Assembly (NCBI RefSeq): GCF_018991925.1
Contig: NW_024720773.1
Span: 1,590,471-1,654,470 of the forward strand
Length of the DNA: 64,000 nt
DNA from: Homarus americanus
Taxonomy: Eukaryota > Arthropoda > Malacostraca > Decapoda > Nephropidae
Reading direction: 5' to 3'
The notes beneath the pieces were generated by a model. The model worked only from the letters and a program-made list of their open reading frames with translations, was not told the origin of the DNA and ran no database searches. The translations under genes and the position numbers were made by a program. This document shows positions 58,444 to 64,000 of this stretch, piece by piece. Position 1 is the first letter of the stretch, and each line of letters opens with the position of its first letter.

Positions 58444-59083
58444 TGTTATCGCCGCTGGCTTCAGCTACAGTGCTGGCGTGTGATGTCATTAAATCTTTCG
58501 ACCTGTGACCTCGCCAGATGTAGAAGTGTTTACAGACAAGTCCTGGTTCTGCTGAGTGGACTGTCTTTGACTGGTGGCGGTGGCTGCCCGCCCCTCCATG
58601 AGACAGATCGCCCTCTCTAGTGATGCTGTGAAGACCAGCTTTCTCCTGTCCGAGAATTTGTTCTGGGACGATTTACGCAATACTGTTTTCTCTTGGAACA
58701 CCATACTGATCTGCACTGACCCGCACTTGTAAGTACAGCCTAAGTGATGACATACCCCTCGGTACTGAAATATTGTTGACTAATTACACCTACTCGTTTC
58801 TGCCTAACCCGGAATAATAAGACAATGGAGAATGAAGCGAAGCTAAGATTAATAGAGTTATGAACTTTGTGTTATGTCAGTGTGTTTAATAAATTGTAAT
58901 TAAGAAAAAATTGTGTGAGACTAACTAATTATGTATCAGATGGATCACCTTGTAACAATATGAATGCCTTCTCCTCTGTAGGTTTTGACCACATCAATAA
59001 ATATTGAATGCGTCAAAAGACGGGTTTCAATCATTCCCTTCGACTTGCCCGTAACCTGAACGTCCTTAACTAAGGCGTTTACA
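58444..59083 (+). repeat. BEL/Pao 3' LTR
   Basis: 640 bases, TGTTATCGCCGC to GGCGTTTACA, near-identical to 49000-49637. The purine-rich GCCGGGAG just before it is a weak polypurine tract. CTGAC follows directly. Confidence 0.92.
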
Positions 59084-59088
59084 CTGAC

Positions 59089-59548
59089 GGTAAAATGGTG
59101 GGGGACCATGTTGCACCTTTCTTAAAATTTGAGCATTTTATATTTTTGCGGGACCCTGAGTACAGTCAGGAAGACACTATAGATTTTACCAACACAGAAA
59201 AGATTTTAGCATACGCCCATAAACTTGCGCATCCAGCTGTACCTACACCAATGGCCAGAACCTGTCGAGCCGACTCCGCAAAGAGCTTACAAAAGAATGG
59301 CACGTAATCTAAAAAAAATTTTGTATTCAAACATTAGAATAAGAAGGAACATACTAGTGAATATTGTTACCAGCTCCTGCAAGGTAGATTCAACACCACA
59401 AAGCCCCCAAAGTATACATTCAAGACCTCACCAAGACCCACCTCGGTCCTATTCGTCAGGTACTAAGACAAAATATGCTGCTGAACCGAAAGATGATTTG
59501 TGGTGTAAGTTTCATGAGTCCACGTCACAAAACTCACGAGACTATTAG
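59089..59548 (+). pseudogene. Unknown ORF, right part after BEL/Pao
   Basis: From 59089 the frame that was open before the 5' LTR continues (GKMVGDHVAPFLKFEHFIFL, TIDFTNTEKILAYAHKLAHP) to 59307. A frameshift near 59270 would lead into the frame 59225-59548 (RMARNLKKILYSNIRIRRN ... CKFHESTSQNSRDY), which ends in TAG at the edge of the next transposon. The whole is therefore at least 190 codons of a real-looking protein. I cannot name it; it could be host, mobile-element or viral in origin. Confidence 0.5.
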
Positions 59549-59550
59549 TA

Positions 59551-59683
59551 GAGCTGATAATGGAAAAATCGTGCAAATGGTGATACAAGCATGAAATTTG
59601 GCATGATCATGTAGTTGGTCAATCTAAATGATCTTAGTGTCGATATGTATGTTTTCAAGCATGCTCAGATGATTTGTTTCTAT
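59551..59683. repeat. Left long terminal inverted repeat
   Basis: About 130 bases matching the right end inversely in two blocks: AATTTGGCATG with its upstream GGTGATACA, and TGTAGTTGGTCAATCT through GCTCAGATGAT. The sequence from here to 60128 has no recognised gene. Confidence 0.8.
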
Positions 59684-60128
59684 TTCTGATACTCTCAGAT
59701 ATATATTTGTCTTCTTTATGACTGGTTTTATGTAGTGGTTTATGTTTTTTGCAACTAGGTGAGGGTAGAATGCAGAGGGTGTCTGCATGTGAGGGAGTGA
59801 TTGTCGGGCACTACCAGGGCACACTGGTGACATCACTGCTATGCAACCTAGCATGTCATACTGCAGCAGCTTACTGTTCCAAATGCTGCTTAACCAACCC
59901 CAAATCAGTTAAGCAGCCGCACCTGAATTGATAGGATGTGCCAGCGCGGGAGAGCCGCGCCTAGGATAACGGGTTTTAGTTATCTGGATGGTGTACAGAT
60001 CGCACGGGACTAATGACACTGGATGAACGAACGGACTAGGTGTAGGGCAAAAGTTGTATCCCATACAAGAAAGTGCTCATCAGGGTGGTAAAAGGATAAA
60101 CCTTCGGCCCTGAAGATCAAAACTAATT

Positions 60129-61680
60129 ATGGACACAAAATCTACCAACAAATCATTCCTCACTGACCGGGCAATGTGTTGTCTTTGTCAACAGGATAAG
60201 AAGGAAGATCTTAAGTCTCCACATGCAAATCCTGCCAAAAAAGGAGATGACGGTTACAAGAGCTTGGCAAGGAATATTCCTCTATTTCATTCAATCAATG
60301 CACTGCCAATCAAGCTTGACCCTGCAAGACTTGTTGAAGATGATGGGATAGAGGAGACCTTGAGGAGAAACAAGGCACAGTATCAGAGAGCTGCAGACTT
60401 CTGTTCAACAACACAAAGTTAAATAGAGCTCAGAAAAGGCGAACCTCTGCAGTTGCTACAGAGGAGAGCAGCAGTAGCAAGATACCACGAATGGTCAGAG
60501 ACCCCAAAGCAACAGAATGCTTTCTATGTGAGGAAGAAGCTTCGGGAGATGACATAAGACATGCAATGACAATGAAACTTAATCCAAGATTGAATGATTG
60601 TGCGAAGACACTTAGCGATGGAAAACTCCGTGCCAAACTAAGTGCAGGAGATGTTGTAGCACAAGAACTGAAGTATCACCCTCGCTGCCTGGCAGACCTG
60701 TACAACCGAGAAAGAACACACCGAAATGCTCATGAGCAAGAAGAAGCACAAGAGCTTCATCCGAACAAGGACGCATACCCAACTGCTTTCTCTGAACTGG
60801 TCACTTACATCACTCAGATGAAGACTTTTAGTGAAGGTACTGAACCACCAATATTCAGACTTGCTGACCTGGTCACACTCTACAGACAGAGACTTGAGCA
60901 GCTGGGTGTTGGATCGCCCGATGTTCATGCTACTCGACTGAAGGACCAGCTGCTTTTTCACATCCCCCAGCTGCAAGCTCATCACCAAGGAAGAGATATC
61001 CTACTGGCCTTTGAGAAGGATGTTGGCTCAATCCTGGCACAAGCAAGCAAATACGGTGACGCAATCCATCTGGCCAAGGCTGCTGGGATGATACGACGGG
61101 ACATGCTTCAGCACAAGTCACACTTCAGCAGTACATTTCATGAAGGATGCATTGAACAGGCTGTTCCACCATCACTGCTTCAATTTGTATGCATGATCGA
61201 ACATGGTGCAGATATCAAGTCCCAACTCCAGCTTTGCCAACTACAAGGTAGGAACACAAATCCACAGACACTCCAAGGACCATGAGACACCTTTTGCTAT
61301 CTACGTCGGCATGTCTGTGTTTGCTAAGACAAGAAAGAGGCAGCTCATCGACATGCTGCATGAAAATGGGGTCAGCATTTCATATGACAGAGTTCTACAA
61401 TTATCAGCCCAGCTAGGAGAAGCAGTTGTATGCCAGTACGTGGAAGATGGAGTGGTGTGTCTTGAGGAAGCAGTTGTTCACGACTTCAGCAGTGGACAAC
61501 ATTGACCACAACCCCACTGCGACTACGGCCAAAACGTCCTTCCATGGGACCAGTGTGTCCATCTTCCAACATCCAAGCCCTGAGCAGGCTGGTGAGAGAC
61601 CATATGACTCCATTCCACCAACCCAGGCAGCCCTCAAGGAACATGCAAAGTGGGCTGCCTACCAGGCTGGTATCATCTGA
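60129..61680 (+). pseudogene. Transposon gene of unknown family, frameshifted
   Basis: ATG 60129 (MDTKSTNKSFLTDRA) leads to CCLCQQDKKEDL, a CxxC pair. A frameshift near 60390 leads into TKLNRAQKRRTSAVA and ECFLCEEEASGD, a second CxxC module, with ELKYHPRCLADLYNRER supplying His and Cys. The frame stays open to 61285. Further shifts near 61235 and 61458 lead to PFAIYVGMSVFAKTRKRQLI and AVDNIDHNPTATTAKTSFHG followed by VSIFQHPSP. I recognise this arrangement as a multi-copy metazoan family of long uncharacterised proteins with a DNIDHNP block. Its position between long inverted repeats says it is transposon-borne. The Asp of DNIDHNP may be catalytic, but that is speculation. Text after 61680 is not legible, so the C-terminal half is missing. 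Confidence 0.75.
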
Positions 61681-62056
61681 GGCCAGGCAACAATCTCCAA
61701 TCCAGAAACCAGCAGTCCTGTCAACTAGGGATGGACGCAGAAGGGAGAGGCATGGCAAATACGTTGGGCGACTCTTCCCCCGATTGCGACATGCTGTCAG
61801 GAGCTGACCAAATGTTGCTGTAAGAAAGACTGCAACCAGAGAAGCAAATGCTTTCTCTCTGGACTTTCCTGCACAGCACTTTGCAGCTGCATATGTGAAC
61901 AGCAGTAAATGCACAAAGATGTATTGTCAGGAGAAGTCACAGGAACCAGTGCTAATAGTGAGTGCTTCTTTTTTAGTAAGTTCTTTTTGTTATATTTGTT
62001 GACTAAAAGTGTTATTTTATGTGGATACAAATGTTACAATGGACTTAAAACTATAA
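61681..62056. other. Transposon interior, unreadable
   Basis: A 101-codon frame (61502-61807) and its neighbours show no signature. This is probably the decayed continuation or 3' UTR of the transposon gene. Confidence 0.4.
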
Positions 62057-62312
62057 AAAAATCATCTGAGCATGCTTGAAAACATACATATCGACACCAA
62101 GATCACTCAGATTGACCAACTACATAAACTTCTATAAGAAAAATAAACTTTTGAAGGTCAATATGGCGGCCATCTTGAAAAATGGCCGCCATCTTGGATT
62201 TTCAAATGGCAAATCAGACAGACTTTACTAGTAACCATTAGAGAATTACCATGCCAAATTTGGTGCATGTATCACCATTTGCATGATTCTCTTGAAAAAT
62301 TGCATTTAGCTG
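62057..62312. repeat. Right long terminal inverted repeat
   Basis: The inverse of the left end, with an additional central segment. That segment contains ATGGCGGCCATCTTGAAA followed directly by AATGGCCGCCATCTTGGA (62163-62198), two copies that are both direct and self-complementary. Confidence 0.8.
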
Positions 62313-62326
62313 CCCCACTAGAAATC

Positions 62327-63505
62327 CTGCCATGAGCCGTGTGCTGTGAGTCCTGCCGTGAGCCGTGTGCTGTGGGAGTACTGCCGTGAGCCGGGTGCTG
62401 TGTGAGTCCTGCCGTGAGCCGTGTGCTGTGTGAGTCCTGCCGTGAGCCGTGTGCTGTGGGAGTACTGCCGTGAGCCGCGTGCGTCGTGGGAGTCCTGCCG
62501 TGAGCCGCGTGCTGTGGGAATCCTGCCGTAAGCCGTGTGCTGTGGGAGTACTGCCGTAAGTCGTGTGCTGTGGGACTGCCGTGAGCCCTGTGGGTGCCGT
62601 AAGTCCTGTGGGAGTACTGCGTAAGTCGTTATTGTGGGGTACTGCCTTAAGTCGTGCTGGGAGTACTGCGTAAATCGTTCTGTGGGTGCATGATCGTGTG
62701 CTGTGGGAGTACTGCCGTAAGTCGTGCTGTGGGAGTACTGCCGTAAGTCGTGCTGTGGGAGTGCTGCCGTAAGTCGTGTGCTGTGGGAGTACTGCCGTAG
62801 TCGTGTCTGTGGGAGTACTGCCGTAAGTCGTGTGCTGTGGGAGTACTGCCGTAAGTCGTGTCTTGGGAGTACCCGTAAGTCGTGTGCTGTGGGGTACTGC
62901 CGTAAGTCGTGTGCTGTGGGAGTACTGCCGTAAGTCGTGTGCTGTGGGAGTGCTGCCGTAAGTCGTGTGCTGTGGGAGTACTGCCGTAAGTCGTGTTGTG
63001 AGTACTGCCGTAAGTCGTGTGCTGGGGAGTACCGCCGTAAGTCGTGTGCTGTGAGTACTGCCGTCGTGTGCTGGGGAGTACTGCCGTGAGCCGTGCTGTG
63101 GGAATCCTGCCGTAAGTCGTGCTGTGGGAGTACTGCCGTAAGTCGTGGTTGTGGAGTACTGCCGTAAGTCGTGCTGGGGAGTACTGCCGTAAGTCGTGCT
63201 GTGGGAGTGCTGCAAGTCGTGGGCGGAGTACTGCCGTAAGTCGTGTGCTGTGGGAGTACTGCCGTAAGTCGTGCTGAGTACTGCCGTGAGCTGTGCTGAA
63301 TCCTGCCGTAAGTCGCTGGAGTACTGCCGAGCCGTGCTGTGGGAATCCTGCCGTAAGTCGCGGTTAGGGGAGTACTGCCGTGCCGTAAGTCGTGTGCTGT
63401 GGGAGTACTGCCGTAAGTCGTGTGCTGTGGGAGTACTGCCGTGCGTCGTGTGCTGTGGGAGTGCTGCCGTGCGTCGTGTGCTGTGGGAGTGCTGCCGTGC
63501 GTCAT
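62327..63505 (+). repeat. 28-bp minisatellite (GTGGGAGTACTGCCGTAAGT core)
   Basis: The 28-base unit is GTGGGAGTACTGCCGTAAGT plus CGTGTGCT. Units before about 62540 carry CCGTGAGCCG and GAGTCCTG; later units carry CCGTAAGTCG and GAGTACTG. Each unit has several CpG. Indels are frequent. Frames up to 395 codons on the minus strand (62318-63505) are repeat by-products. Confidence 0.95.
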
Positions 63506-63696
63506 ACCAGTGTTGTGTGTTTTAATTATTCAATACTTAAGTCCACCCTTATACGTTGTTAATACCAACCCTATTATTCTATTGGAAATAGCATAAAACT
63601 ACTAAATTTACGTCTCATCAAAGAAATGTCTCTACCATTGAGAAAGAAGCAGATTCATTATTAATGGCGCTAAATAAATTTTATGTATACCTTGGA
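63506..63696. other. Unassigned spacer
   Basis: AT-rich, no gene seen. Confidence 0.4.
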
Positions 63697-63795
63697 CACA
63701 GTGACGGTGGGCAAGGGGTGTGATACAGTGATCAAGGGCAGTAAGGTGTGACACAGTGATCGAGGGCAGGCAGGTGTGACAAAGTGACCGTGATG
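63697..63795 (+). repeat. Short 28-bp tandem repeat, about 3.5 copies
   Basis: AGTGATC(A/G)AGGGCAG followed by (TA/GC)AGGTGTGACA recurs every 28 bases, starting with a diverged copy at 63699 (AGTGACGGTGGGCAAGGGG). It does not share sequence with the 28-bp array before it. Confidence 0.75.
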
Positions 63796-64000
63796 CTAGG
63801 TAACTTGAGGGAGACAATAGAGTCTTAGTAAAGGTGCGAGCGATACACCTTATGGTACATTAATTTCATTATCAACGCAACCCACTACATAACACCTTTG
63901 ATAAACGAGTGTGGCTCACTTCCTTCACGGACCCTATCCCATCTGGGTGGATTGCAGGTGCCCCAGGCTCTTCCCAGGACAGGGGGCCGGCGATGTATCC
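63796..64000. other. Unassigned right edge
   Basis: The last 100 bases are GC-rich with no recognised family. Confidence 0.3.

Larger units (their letters stand above)
49000..59083 (+). mobile_element. BEL/Pao LTR retrotransposon derivative with cargo
   Basis: Two near-identical LTRs (49000-49637 and 58444-59083) start with TGTTATC and end with TTTACA, the usual TG...CA. The five bases before the element (CTGAA) and after it (CTGAC) fit a target duplication with one mismatch, and an unknown ORF continues in phase across the insertion. The internal coding remnant is a gag start (57618-57944) joined directly to the end of a BEL/Pao integrase (57945-58415), so most of gag-pol is deleted. The remaining 8 kb between the 5' LTR and gag holds LINE and hAT remnants, LTR-like fragments and a 3-kb minisatellite. 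Confidence 0.82.
59551..62312 (+). mobile_element. DNA transposon carrying unknown-family gene
   Basis: The ends match in inverted orientation over long stretches. Near the outer edge GTGCAAATGGTGATACA (59571) pairs with the inverse of TGTATCACCATTTGCATG (62269). Further in, TGTCGATATGTATGTTTTCA and AGCATGCTCAGATGAT (59638-59675) pair with the inverse of 62060-62095. About 120 bases present in the right end (62110-62235) are absent from the left end. The 2.76-kb element encloses the gene remnant at 60129-61680. The exact outer bases (AGCT on both sides) and the target duplication are uncertain. Confidence 0.8.

Noticed and set aside
62238..63505. Minus-strand frames of 325 and 395 codons
   Set aside because: By-products of the 28-bp array; two overlapping frames carry the same words.

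Overview
The window is animal nuclear DNA, most likely arthropod and probably a decapod crustacean. It has degenerate TTAGG-type telomeric repeats (the arthropod motif), CR1-like retrotransposons with an esterase ORF1, a BEL/Pao element, mariner, PIF/Harbinger-like and hAT-like remnants, and nearly half of its length in minisatellites. The species is inference. I see no convincing intact host gene, no tRNA or rRNA gene, and no bacterial features. Frequent one-base frameshifts suggest either heavily decayed repeats or uncorrected long-read errors; a 100-base N run at 18901-19000 is a scaffold gap.

Layout. 1-1612: unassigned sequence and simple repeats. 1613-2946: 22-bp minisatellite. 2975-3480: TTAGG-type repeats. 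3490-8395: decayed CR1 element (esterase ORF1, endonuclease, reverse transcriptase) split by an inverted mariner at 6196-7465. 8515-18899: 38-bp minisatellite, then the gap, then a 21-bp minisatellite to 22689. 22815-27867: AT-rich element with inverted, hairpin-rich ends holding PIF/Harbinger transposase fragments, a CCTAA-type telomeric stretch and a LINE 3' end. 27868-28757: LINE endonuclease fragment. 28771-39455: 18-bp minisatellite with higher-order repeats. 39500-39892: RT fragment. 39893-42927: DNA transposon with terminal inverted repeats and a nearly intact 801-residue transposase of a family I cannot name. 42940-46735: three LINE remnants. 46740-48999: unrecognised ORFs. 49000-59083: BEL/Pao derivative with two near-identical LTRs enclosing a gag start, an integrase end and about 8 kb of other repeats. 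59551-62312: a second inverted-repeat transposon carrying a multi-copy family gene of unknown function. 62327-63505: 28-bp minisatellite.

The genes do not form a host pathway; nearly all are replication or transposition genes of separate mobile elements, inserted into one another and then broken. The most interesting points are two inverted-repeat transposons with transposase families I cannot classify, and a BEL/Pao derivative whose young LTRs enclose old-looking cargo and which landed inside an unrecognised reading frame.
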